DNA of 64,000 nt from Acetothermia bacterium UBA7521 (GTDB lineage: Bacteria > Bipolaricaulota > Bipolaricaulia > Bipolaricaulales > Bipolaricaulaceae), in contig DLNB01000045.1 of the NCBI GenBank assembly GCA_002479455.1, forward strand, positions 1-64,000, written 5' to 3'. Below are positions 8,913-16,765 of this stretch, in pieces. How positions within the stretch are numbered: position 1 is the stretch's first letter; the number at the start of each line of letters is the position of its first letter. Both the position numbers and the translations under genes were made by a program. The notes under the pieces were generated by a model. It was not told where the DNA came from and did no database searches. It saw nothing but the letters and a program-made list of their open reading frames with translations.

Positions 8913-8915
8913 GCG

Positions 8916-8945
8916 TTGCGGTCCGGATTCCATCCTCGGTACAAT
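8916..8945 (+). promoter_or_regulatory. Promoter of the memo-yicC-gmk-acpS operon
   Basis: TTGCGG (8916-8921), an 18-nt spacer and TACAAT (8940-8945). The ATG at 8952 is only 6 nt beyond the -10 box, so the mRNA would be leaderless or nearly so; no Shine-Dalgarno is seen. Confidence 0.55.
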
Positions 8946-8951
8946 GAGCCG

Positions 8952-9797
8952 ATGGGCAGACGTTGGCCGTGCGCAGCAGGTACGTTCTACCCCGCCGATT
9001 CGCAGAGGCTTCATGACGAGGTCAAGGCGGCCTTGGGCGGGGACCATCGGGACCTCGTCCCCGCTCGGGATCTCACAGGCCCAGTGGGAGCCCTGCTCCC
9101 CCACGCTGGGTACCGCTACTCAGGCAGGGTAGCGGGAGCGGGATATCGGGCGCTCGCCACACTGGGACGGCCCGAGGCCGTGATCGTCCTCGGCACCAAC
9201 CACACCGGCCTCGGCGGGCCGATCACGGTGGGGGAGCCTGGAACCTGGGACACGCCGCTCGGCGAGTTCTCGGTCCCTGCCGACCTCAGCGGTCGCGTCG
9301 CCGAAGCCCTATCCGCCGACCTGTCGGACCTCCCGTTTGCTGACGAGCACTCGGTCGAGGTTCAGCTGCCGTTCCTGCGCCACCTGTTCGGACCGGTGCC
9401 CGTTGTCCCGGTCGTGGTCCAGCACCTGGGCCCTGAGCACGCCGCGGTCGTCGGCACCGCGCTCGGAAAGCTCGTCGCCGGCCGTCCGGTGGCGCTCCTC
9501 GCGTCGAGCGACCTCACCCATTACGAACCGGACGAGACGGCACGCGAGAAGGACCGCCGCGCTCTCGCCGCGATCTTGAACCTGGATGTGGACGGGTTCT
9601 ACGCGACTGTGATCCGATACCAGATCTCGATCTGCGGTGTGGGAGCGATCGCGCTTCTCCTCGCTGCGGCACGGGAGGCGGGGCTGTTTGGGGCCGAGCT
9701 GCTCGACTACCGCACCTCGGGTGAGGTAGCGGGGCACCTCGAGCAGGTGGTGGGGTATGCCGCGGTCCTGTTCAGGCAGGTGGACGACGTTGCGTAG
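8952..9797 (+). CDS. amrB: MEMO1-family protein (AmmeMemoRadiSam system protein B)
   Basis: 281-residue protein of the MEMO family, related in fold to extradiol dioxygenases; the biochemical role in bacteria is not established. Family blocks visible: AGTFYPAD at the N-terminus, LLPHAGYRYSG, VLGTNHTG, DEHSVEVQLPFL and ASSDLTHYE, which include the conserved metal-ligand-type histidines. The ATG at 8952 is chosen because the upstream reading frame runs through tRNA-Gln and a -10 box sits 6 nt before this codon. The related AMMECR1 (protein A) gene is 30 kb away; no radical SAM partner of this system is seen in the window. Confidence 0.9.
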   Translation: MGRRWPCAAGTFYPADSQRLHDEVKAALGGDHRDLVPARDLTGPVGALLPHAGYRYSGRVAGAGYRALATLGRPEAVIVLGTNHTGLGGPITVGEPGTWDTPLGEFSVPADLSGRVAEALSADLSDLPFADEHSVEVQLPFLRHLFGPVPVVPVVVQHLGPEHAAVVGTALGKLVAGRPVALLASSDLTHYEPDETAREKDRRALAAILNLDVDGFYATVIRYQISICGVGAIALLLAAAREAGLFGAELLDYRTSGEVAGHLEQVVGYAAVLFRQVDDVA

Positions 9798-10641
9798 CAT
9801 GACGGGGTTCGGCCGAGCACGGGCTGCGATTGGACAGCACGCTGTCCAGGTGGACCTGCGCAGCCTCAACCACCGCTTTCTTGAAGCCCGGGTGCGGGGG
9901 CTTGCCGAGTTTCCCCTCCTTGCCCAGCGCTGCGAGGAGCGGTTGCGAGAGGCATTCGTGCGTGGCTCCCTTGACCTCTACGTACGTTGGGAAGCCGGCA
10001 ACCGGCCCAAGCGGCTCGGGCTCGACTCCGCCCAGCAGTACCTCCGCGATCTGACCCAGCTTCAGAGGGAACTGGGCCTTCCCGACCCGCCGTCGCTGGC
10101 CCACCTTCTCACCCTCGGCGTGTTCGCTGAGGCAGCCCCAGAAGAGGAGGATGTGGGGCCGATCCTAGAACAGGCTCTCACCGAGGCGATGGGGGCCGTG
10201 GTCGCTGCACGGGAGAAGGAGGGGGCATCGCTGCGGGCGGCCCTGGCCCGTGAGGCCGATCAGCTCCGCGCGGCGGTCGCGGAGGCCGAGCGGCTGGCCC
10301 CGCACGCCCTCGACGACGCACGGGCCCGAATTGCTTCACGGATTGAAGAGCTGAAGGTCGAGGCTGATCCGGTACGGATCGCGACCGAACTCGTCCTGTG
10401 GGCGGAGCGGAGTGATGTCCAGGAGGAGTTGGACAGGCTGACGAGCCACCTCGGCCGGTTCACGGAACTCCTCGGCGCTGTGGTTCCAGTGGGGCGAGAG
10501 CTGGATTTCCTCGCCCAGGAGATGGGGCGCGAGGCGGGAACGCTGTCTGCCAAGGCCCGATCGGCGGACCTGGCTCAGGTGGCGGGGATGATCCGACTTA
10601 CGGTGGATCGGATCCGGGAACAGGCCCGGAACGTCGAATGA
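9790..10641 (+). CDS. yicC: YicC-family endoribonuclease
   Basis: YicC/RmuC-type stress endoribonuclease of about 283 residues. The N-terminus reads LRSMTGFGRA, matching the invariant family start; the TTG at 9790 gives this and has AGGTGGA about 6 nt upstream, whereas the ATG at 9799 would remove three conserved residues. The middle carries SLNHRFLEARVRG, and the C-terminal DUF1732 part ends in LDFLAQEMGREAGTLSAKARSAD with the typical helix. Overlaps the memo stop by 8 nt and gmk by 4 nt. Adjacent gmk is the classic neighbour of yicC. Confidence 0.92.
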   Translation: MRSMTGFGRARAAIGQHAVQVDLRSLNHRFLEARVRGLAEFPLLAQRCEERLREAFVRGSLDLYVRWEAGNRPKRLGLDSAQQYLRDLTQLQRELGLPDPPSLAHLLTLGVFAEAAPEEEDVGPILEQALTEAMGAVVAAREKEGASLRAALAREADQLRAAVAEAERLAPHALDDARARIASRIEELKVEADPVRIATELVLWAERSDVQEELDRLTSHLGRFTELLGAVVPVGRELDFLAQEMGREAGTLSAKARSADLAQVAGMIRLTVDRIREQARNVE

Positions 10642-11261
10642 AGGACTTCCTTCCGGAAGGCTGGACGGTGCAGGAAGGGCACGGAATCGCTCTCGTGATC
10701 GCGGGCCCGTCCGGCGCCGGGAAGTCGTCGGTTATCGCGGAGATCCTTCGTCGGGATCCCGGCCTCGCGTTCTCCGTGTCCGCCACCACCCGCCCCCGCC
10801 GCCCCGACGAGGTGGATGGCCGCGACTACCACTTCGTATCCGATGCAGAGTTCAGCCGGATGATCGAGGCCGCGGCTCTCCTCGAGTGGGCCGCGTACGG
10901 CGGGCACCGGTACGGCACGCCCCGCAGGGAGGTCACAGCGCGCCTTATCGCAGGTCGGGACGTGGTCATCAACGTCGAGGTTCAGGGCGCGCTCGCCCTC
11001 CGTCGCGCTGATCTCCCTCACCCGGTGGTCCTCGTGTTCCTCGTCCCCCCGAGCCGCGACGAACTGGTGCGCCGCATCCGCGGCCGCGGCACGGAAACGG
11101 GCGCGACGCTCGCCGCCCGGTTGGCAATCGCTGACGAGGAGGTACGCCACATCCCGGAGTTCGACTACCTCGTGGTGAACGACGTGCTCGATCGAGCGGT
11201 AGCGAGGGTGGAGGCGATCCTCGCCGCAGAGAGATCTCGCCTCCGGCGATGCTCGCTCTAG
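10638..11261 (+). CDS. gmk: Guanylate kinase
   Basis: Phosphorylates GMP to GDP with ATP. 207 residues, the usual size. P-loop GPSGAGKSSV at residues 23-32, the GMP-binding segment SVSATTRPRRPDEVDGRDYHFV, then LLEWAAYGGHRYGTP and the VEVQGAL segment. The start overlaps the yicC stop as ATGA. Part of the memo-yicC-gmk-acpS unit. Confidence 0.96.
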   Translation: MKDFLPEGWTVQEGHGIALVIAGPSGAGKSSVIAEILRRDPGLAFSVSATTRPRRPDEVDGRDYHFVSDAEFSRMIEAAALLEWAAYGGHRYGTPRREVTARLIAGRDVVINVEVQGALALRRADLPHPVVLVFLVPPSRDELVRRIRGRGTETGATLAARLAIADEEVRHIPEFDYLVVNDVLDRAVARVEAILAAERSRLRRCSL

Positions 11262-11623
11262 GCGTGGACCTCGTCGAGGTCGCCCGCATCTCCGCCCTCG
11301 TCGAGCGCAAAGGTATGGAGCGATTGCGGCGTCTGTTCACCGAGGCCGAGCTCGCCTACGCACGCTCCTCTCCTCCGCTCGCCGCCCAACGGCTGGCGGC
11401 CCGGTTCGCGGCGAAAGAGGCGTTCTGCAAAGCGATCGGCCGCGCTGTTCCGTTCCGCGAGATCGAGCTCGTCACGAAAGGGAAACGGCCCTGCCTCGCC
11501 TGGCATGGCCGTTTCTACCCCGTATCTCTGACCCACACCGCGTGCTACGCGGCAGCGGTCGTGGCGCTCGAATCTACTCCGTCTCCTCTTCGGTCAGACC
11601 CTTCAGCCGCTCCCGCAACGTGA
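11249..11623 (+). CDS. acpS: Holo-[acyl-carrier-protein] synthase
   Basis: Transfers 4'-phosphopantetheine from CoA to acyl carrier protein. The N-terminal GVDLVEVARI (magnesium-binding Asp) and RFAAKEAFCKAIG (catalytic Glu-Lys block) are clear, and the C-terminal SLTHTACYAAAVVALE closes the normal fold. The frame then runs 17 further residues (to 11623) over the antisense end of the S1 gene before a stop, so the protein has an unusual short tail. Overlaps gmk by 13 nt. Confidence 0.93.
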   Translation: MLALGVDLVEVARISALVERKGMERLRRLFTEAELAYARSSPPLAAQRLAARFAAKEAFCKAIGRAVPFREIELVTKGKRPCLAWHGRFYPVSLTHTACYAAAVVALESTPSPLRSDPSAAPAT

Positions 11624-13250
11624 ACGTCTCGCGCCCGGCCTGAGGGGTGAGGAACCGATCCTTCTCCACGTCCTCGACATCCTCGGAGATCTTCTTGATC
11701 GAGAGGCGCACCTGGCGCTTGGACTCGTTGATTCCGATGATCTTCGCCGATACCTCTTCCCCCAACCGGAGCGCTTCGGAGGGGCTGGCGATACGGTCGG
11801 GCGAGATCTCCGACACGTGGATTAGTCCCTCCACCGCCGGGGTGATGCGGACGAACGCCCCGAAGTCCTTGATCTGGGTAATGGGACCCGACACGACCGA
11901 ACCCACGGAGTACTGCTCGAGAAACTCCTCCCACGGATCCTGCTGCAGCGCGCGCAACGAGAGACTGATCCGTCGTTCCTCTTCATCCACCTTGAGCACG
12001 ATCGCCCGAACGCTCTGCCCGGGTTCGAGGACCTCCTTGGGGTGTCCCACCCGTTGCCAGGAGATCTCCGAAATATGGATGAGGCCCTCCACGCCCTGCT
12101 CGAGCTCCACGAACGCCCCGAAGTCGGTGATGTTCGTGACCTTACCCTCCACGAGCGCGCCCCGCGGGTAGCGGTGCCCGACGTCGTCCCACGGATCGGG
12201 CAGAGCCCGGCGCAGGGACAGGCTGATCCGCTTCCGATCCGCGTCCACGGTGAGGATCACCACTTCCACCTCGTCGCCCTCGCTCACCACGTCCTTGGGA
12301 TGTTTCGGGGTGGTCCAGGAGAGCTCCGAGATGTGGATGAGCCCCTCCACGTCCTCTTCGAGCTCGACAAACGCGCCGAAATCAGTCACAGAGACGACCT
12401 TGCCCTTGATCCGCGCTTTCGAGGGATAGCGCTCGACGATCCCCTGCCACGGATCGGGGCGCAACCGCTTCATGGACAGGGAGATCCGCCCCTCCTCTCG
12501 ATCCGCCTCGAGCACCATCACCTGGACCTTCTGACCGGGTTCGAACTTCTCAGGAGGCGGTACGGGGACGTCTTTCCAACAGATCTCGGTACGATGGACA
12601 AGGCCGTCGTGCCCTCCCACGTCCACGAATACCCCGAAGTCCACCACGCTTTTCACCATCCCCTCGACCACGGTTCCCGGAGTGAGGGTGGCGAACAACG
12701 CGTCACGCTCCTTCTCCTCCAACTCCTTCAGGAACTCGCGGCGGGAGACGACGATGTTCCGGTTGCGACGGGAGAACTCGATGATCCGGAACTCGAGGTC
12801 CTTGCCCTTCAATCGATCGATCTTGGTGGAGATGCCCTTCCCGAGATGAGAGGCAGGAAGGAAGGCGCGAATGCCGCCCAGGCTGACGTTGTACCCCGCC
12901 TCCCCGACCTCGTCGAGGATCACACCCGGGACGGAGGCGCCCATCTTGTAGGCCCGTTCCAGTTCGCCGTAGCGCTTCGCGAAGTAGGCCTGCCGCTCGG
13001 AGATGAACACTGTACCGTTCTCCTCATCGATGTAGGTGATGAGAACGTCGATCTCTTCTCCCGGCTGAGCCACTTCACGATGGGGGGCAAGCTCGCGTTT
13101 GGGGAGGACGGCCTCGGACTTGTACCCGATGTCCACAAGGATGTCCTGACCTGCTTCTTGAACCACACGGCCTCGCACCGTGTCCCCGCGGCTGAACAGC
13201 CGCACGTCGCTCTCATCGAGCGCCTCTTCCATCTCGATCCACTCCACCAT
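11574..13250 (-). CDS. rpsA: S1-domain ribosomal/RNA-binding protein
   Basis: Six S1 RNA-binding repeats in about 558 residues: domains beginning near FSRGDTVRGRVV, GASVPGVILDEV, LTPGTVVEGMVK, SKARIKGKVVSVTDFGAFV, RGALVEGKVTNITDFGAFV and VGSVVSGPITQIKDFGAFV, with the repeated GLIHISE motif in the last four. This equals the domain count of E. coli S1, which holds mRNA on the 30S subunit. Start at 13250 is preferred since the upstream 26 codons look non-coding and GAGGTGG precedes the ATG. Its end overlaps acpS tail to tail by 50 nt. Confidence 0.92.
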   Translation of the reverse strand: MVEWIEMEEALDESDVRLFSRGDTVRGRVVQEAGQDILVDIGYKSEAVLPKRELAPHREVAQPGEEIDVLITYIDEENGTVFISERQAYFAKRYGELERAYKMGASVPGVILDEVGEAGYNVSLGGIRAFLPASHLGKGISTKIDRLKGKDLEFRIIEFSRRNRNIVVSRREFLKELEEKERDALFATLTPGTVVEGMVKSVVDFGVFVDVGGHDGLVHRTEICWKDVPVPPPEKFEPGQKVQVMVLEADREEGRISLSMKRLRPDPWQGIVERYPSKARIKGKVVSVTDFGAFVELEEDVEGLIHISELSWTTPKHPKDVVSEGDEVEVVILTVDADRKRISLSLRRALPDPWDDVGHRYPRGALVEGKVTNITDFGAFVELEQGVEGLIHISEISWQRVGHPKEVLEPGQSVRAIVLKVDEEERRISLSLRALQQDPWEEFLEQYSVGSVVSGPITQIKDFGAFVRITPAVEGLIHVSEISPDRIASPSEALRLGEEVSAKIIGINESKRQVRLSIKKISEDVEDVEKDRFLTPQAGRETFTLRERLKGLTEEETE

Positions 13251-13366
13251 ACCGAAACCACCTCTGTTGGTTTCCCCGTTTTCGGGCCCGCGACAATGCG
13301 AGTCACACGGCGAACCCCGCGTGGGCAAACACGAGGATCTTATCCCCGCCCTAGGGGAGGCTCAAA

Positions 13367-14005
13367 TCACGCCGCGTGGATGAGGCCCATCAGCCGCTCG
13401 GTGAGAACGCGGTGACGATCGGAACGGGGCAGATCGGCGGAGAGCCCGCGGCCTAGTTCCGCCACCGTGATGGGAGAACCGATCCGAACCTCGATCCGGG
13501 GGAACCGCACCGGGATCCGCAGGAAGCGCTGCGGCGGGTACGGGCCGCGGGCGACGATGTTCACCGGAATGAGGGGGCGATCCAGCCGATCGGCGAACCT
13601 GACGGCTCCCGGTTTCGGCTCCGCGCCAGGCCGGGTTGTTCCCTCGGGGAAGATGCCCAGGAAGCGTGCTCGTTTGGCTACCGCGAGGGCCCGGCGGAAG
13701 TCGGCGATCCCGAACGCCTCACGGTCAATGGGCACAGCAAACAGCCGCACGAGTGGCCCCAAGACCGGGTTCCGGAGGAGCCCGTGCCGAGCTAGGAAGG
13801 TGATCCGTCGGAACGGACCACAGGCAGCACCGAGAAGGGCCGTGTCCCAGTACGAACGATGAGCGGCAACGAGCACTCCGCCTCCACGTAGGTGATGACG
13901 TCCGCTCACCGACAGCCGGAACAGGACCACGACAATCGGCCAGCAGAAGCCTACGAAACACCCGTACGCGACGTCGCGAAAGCGATCAGCGAGAAGAGTG
14001 CGCAC
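13367..14005 (-). CDS. plsC: 1-acyl-sn-glycerol-3-phosphate acyltransferase
   Basis: Membrane-bound acyltransferase of phospholipid synthesis. 212 residues with an N-terminal hydrophobic segment (CFVGFCWPIVVVLFRLSV), the catalytic HX4D block (AAHRSYWDTALLG) and the second block FPEGTTRPG. Length is typical. Overlaps the cmk stop by about 20 nt and follows ispE and cmk in the same direction; the S1 gene comes next after 116 nt. Confidence 0.9.
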   Translation of the reverse strand: MRTLLADRFRDVAYGCFVGFCWPIVVVLFRLSVSGRHHLRGGGVLVAAHRSYWDTALLGAACGPFRRITFLARHGLLRNPVLGPLVRLFAVPIDREAFGIADFRRALAVAKRARFLGIFPEGTTRPGAEPKPGAVRFADRLDRPLIPVNIVARGPYPPQRFLRIPVRFPRIEVRIGSPITVAELGRGLSADLPRSDRHRVLTERLMGLIHAA

Positions 14006-14603
14006 GGCGCTCCGCCACGAGGTTCAGCACAGACATGAGAACTTCGGCAGGATCCTTCCCGGTCGTGTCCACGACCACCGCGTCCGAAGCCTCACGCAAG
14101 GGCGAGTCAGGCCGGGTAGAGTCGCGCTCATCCCGCCGTCGAATGCCAGCCAGGATCTCCCGCAATTCCCCACGCTGCTCCTCGTGCCGCCGTCGGGCCC
14201 GCTCCTCTTCCGTCGCCCAGAGGTAGATCTTCAGCTCAGCGTCGGGGAGGACCACCGTGCCGATGTCCCGCCCCTCCATCACCACGCTCCCGTTCGCGGC
14301 GATGCGCCGTTGGATCTCCACCAGGCGCCGTCGAACGCGGCTGTCCACAGCCACCCGCGACGACAGCTCATCGAGGTCAGGACGGGACAGCACATCCGTC
14401 ACGTCCTCTCCGCAGAGAGAGACCCGCCCCCCCCCTTCCACGGAGATCTCCATCGATTCCAATGGGATCTGGCGCTGGCGGGCAAGGGCCGCCGCACGGT
14501 ACATCGCCCCGGTGGGGACGAACAGGTACCCGAGGGCCTCGGCGAGGGAACGGGCAAGGGTCGTCTTTCCTGCCGCCGCCGGCCCGTCGATGGCGATCCT
14601 CAT
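13986..14603 (-). CDS. cmk: Cytidylate kinase
   Basis: Phosphorylates CMP/dCMP. 205 residues with P-loop DGPAAAGKTTLARSLAE at the N-terminus, PTGAMYRAAAL, a VMEGRDIGTVVLPDAELKIYL block and a lid region (ATEEERARRRHEE). The cmk-plsC-S1 order is a widespread arrangement. Overlaps ispE by 4 nt. Confidence 0.95.
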   Translation of the reverse strand: MRIAIDGPAAAGKTTLARSLAEALGYLFVPTGAMYRAAALARQRQIPLESMEISVEGGGRVSLCGEDVTDVLSRPDLDELSSRVAVDSRVRRRLVEIQRRIAANGSVVMEGRDIGTVVLPDAELKIYLWATEEERARRRHEEQRGELREILAGIRRRDERDSTRPDSPLREASDAVVVDTTGKDPAEVLMSVLNLVAERRAHSSR

Positions 14604-15445
14604 CGCTGGATACGGTATCCCCAGGCACTTGGCGATGCAACGAAGATCTCTCCCGTGAATCGGGAGCGAAGCCGGTCGGCTGCGTCCTCGGCCTCAACGC
14701 GGGAGGGGAACGGAGCGAATAGGGCTGATCCAGAACCAGTCATCGCCACCACCCCCGGGGCCACATTGGAGAGGAGGTCGCGGACTCGGCGGAGCTCGGG
14801 GTAGAGGTGGACTGCCGCCGACCACAAGTCGTTCGTGAAGGTCATGTTTTCCCGAGCAGACCCACCGAGCCAAGGAGGGGAGAGCGGAAGACGTAGACCG
14901 TCGAACGCTCGGTACACCTCCGGCGTTGGGCAACGGAAGCGCGGGACGAGGACGAGGAACGCGGCGGGGAGCGCGACGTCAACCGGGGTGATCTTCTCCC
15001 CAATCCCTTCGATCCACGCCGGGCTGGGTCCCAAGAAGAACGGAACGTCGGCCCCGAGGCCCGCCCCAATCCCCTGGAGCTCGCTGAGCGACTTGCCCAA
15101 AGAGAAAAGCTCGTTCAGTCCGGCAAGCACCGCCGCAGCGTCGGAGCTCCCCCCTCCGAGGCCGGCTCCGGCAGGGATCTCCTTCTCCAGTTCGATCCTC
15201 ACCCCCGGTCGATCCCCAAGCAGGAGGGCCCGCGCGGCGCGGAGGGCGAGGTTGCGCTCCGGAGGCCCGAGGCCGGCCGGGGCGACGAGTGCGATCCCCT
15301 GTTCTGCTGGGGTGAGCGTGATCCGGTCCGCGAGGTCCACCGCCGTGACGAGGGACTGGAGTTCGTGGTAGCCATCGGCCCGTCGGCCGACCATCCGCAA
15401 GGTCAGGTTGAGCTTGGCGTAGGCGTAGACCCGTAGGTTGTCCAT
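14600..15445 (-). CDS. ispE: 4-diphosphocytidyl-2-C-methyl-D-erythritol kinase
   Basis: GHMP kinase of the MEP isoprenoid pathway. 281 residues: AYAKLNLTLRMVGRRADGYHEL at residues 8-29 in two parts, the ATP-binding glycine loop PAGAGLGGGSSDAAAVL, and GSGSALFAPF near the C-terminus. It abuts the hutI stop with no gap, so both may be read from the hutI promoter. Implies that this organism uses the non-mevalonate route. Confidence 0.95.
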   Translation of the reverse strand: MDNLRVYAYAKLNLTLRMVGRRADGYHELQSLVTAVDLADRITLTPAEQGIALVAPAGLGPPERNLALRAARALLLGDRPGVRIELEKEIPAGAGLGGGSSDAAAVLAGLNELFSLGKSLSELQGIGAGLGADVPFFLGPSPAWIEGIGEKITPVDVALPAAFLVLVPRFRCPTPEVYRAFDGLRLPLSPPWLGGSARENMTFTNDLWSAAVHLYPELRRVRDLLSNVAPGVVAMTGSGSALFAPFPSRVEAEDAADRLRSRFTGEIFVASPSAWGYRIQR

Positions 15446-16702
15446 CTACCCAGAGCGATCGTTCTTCCCCTCTCCTCCCCGTGGGAGAGAGAACGGGTGA
15501 GGGGGGAGGACAACTCCTCCCCGCACCACCGCCCAGGCGAGATTCCCCCCGATCCAGTACGGAATCTCCTCGTAGGTGCGAGCGTCCCACGCCACGAGGT
15601 CGGCCCGTTTCCCGGGTTCCAGGGACCCGACCTCGTCTTCCAGTCCCACTGCCGCGGCGGCGTTGAGGGTTGTCCCGATGAGAACCTCCGCAGGGCTCAT
15701 CCCCAGCTTGAGGATGGCAAGCGACATCGCCAGCGGCAGCGACGCGACCGGCGACGAGCCGGGGTTGAAGTCCGTCCCCAGGGCCACGGGCACCCCGGCC
15801 GAGATGAGATCGCGCAGCGGGGGGAACAGCTCGCCGAGGACGAACGCCGTCCCCGGGAGGAGCACCGCCACCGTGCCCCCCTGGGCCAAGGCGCGGATCC
15901 CCGCCTCCGAGACGTGGAGGAGGTGCTCGGCGGACGTGGCGGAGAGATCGCCGGCGAGCTCGGCTCCACCCACATGGACAAGCTCGTCGGCGTGGACCTT
16001 CAGCCCGAGCCCGGCACCCCCTGCCGCGGTGAGGATCGCCCGCGCTTCATCCGCGGTGTAGAAGCCCCGGTCGCAGAACACGTCGCAGAACCGGGCCAGG
16101 CCGTCCCGCGCCACGGCAGGGATCATCTCCTCGACGAGGAGGCGCACGTACGCGTCCCGGGGGACCTCGGGGGGGAAGGCGTGAGCGCCCATGAACGTCG
16201 GGACGAGCGTCAGCGGGAGTTCGTCATCGAGCCGTCGCACCACGCGGAGCATCTTGGCCTCGTCGGCAAGGGTCAGCCCGTACCCGGATTTGACCTCCAC
16301 CGTGGTGACCCCCTGGGCGAGCATGCGGAGGAGCCTGGGGCGGGCAAGTTGCACCAGCTCGTCCTCGTCCGCCTCGCGCGTGGCGCGGACGGTGGTGAGG
16401 ATCCCGCCGCCTGTGTACCTTTCCCCCCGCGCCCGGGCGAGGAACTCCTGGACCCGGGAGCCCGCGAACACGGCGTGGGTGTGGGGATCCACAAGCCCGG
16501 GAGTCACACACCGGCCCTCCACATCTAGGGCTGGGCCAAGGAACCGAGGCCTGCGCCCCTCTCCCACATCGGTGATCCGCCCATCTCTGACGACCACATA
16601 CGCGTCCCGAAGCACGGTCAGCTCGCCCTGGGCCGCGCCCCGCCGCGGCTCCTGGCCGAGCGGGGTGGCGAGCTGGCCGATCCCGTACACGAGGAGGTTC
16701 AT
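15446..16702 (-). CDS. hutI: Imidazolonepropionase
   Basis: Zinc amidohydrolase of histidine degradation that opens 4-imidazolone-5-propionate to N-formimino-glutamate. 418 residues with the metal site VDPHTHAVFAGSR, the substrate loop SGYGLTLADEAKMLR, the KVHADEL histidine and ALGTDFNPGSS near residue 320. Divergent from hutH with a 63-nt gap. A -10 box (TATACT on the minus strand, 16714-16709) lies 6 nt before the ATG, suggesting a leaderless mRNA, although a GAGG stretch lies inside the gene. Urocanase (hutU) is not in the window. Confidence 0.95.
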   Translation of the reverse strand: MNLLVYGIGQLATPLGQEPRRGAAQGELTVLRDAYVVVRDGRITDVGEGRRPRFLGPALDVEGRCVTPGLVDPHTHAVFAGSRVQEFLARARGERYTGGGILTTVRATREADEDELVQLARPRLLRMLAQGVTTVEVKSGYGLTLADEAKMLRVVRRLDDELPLTLVPTFMGAHAFPPEVPRDAYVRLLVEEMIPAVARDGLARFCDVFCDRGFYTADEARAILTAAGGAGLGLKVHADELVHVGGAELAGDLSATSAEHLLHVSEAGIRALAQGGTVAVLLPGTAFVLGELFPPLRDLISAGVPVALGTDFNPGSSPVASLPLAMSLAILKLGMSPAEVLIGTTLNAAAAVGLEDEVGSLEPGKRADLVAWDARTYEEIPYWIGGNLAWAVVRGGVVLPPHPFSLPRGGEGKNDRSG

Positions 16703-16708
16703 GGAACG

Positions 16709-16757
16709 AGTATACCCACCGGGTCCGCTACCCTGCGCGAAACCCCGCGGCTATACT
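16709..16757. promoter_or_regulatory. Divergent -10 boxes between hutI and hutH
   Basis: The 63-nt gap holds TATACT on the minus strand (16714-16709) 6 nt before the hutI ATG, and TATACT on the plus strand (16752-16757) 8 nt before the hutH GTG. No good -35 boxes were found for either. Both genes would have leaderless transcripts. Confidence 0.5.
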
Positions 16758-16765
16758 GGGCTGCC

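Noticed and set aside
8252..8944. 230-codon minus-strand open frame
   Set aside because: It runs through tRNA-Gln and its promoter, and the product has no recognisable domain.
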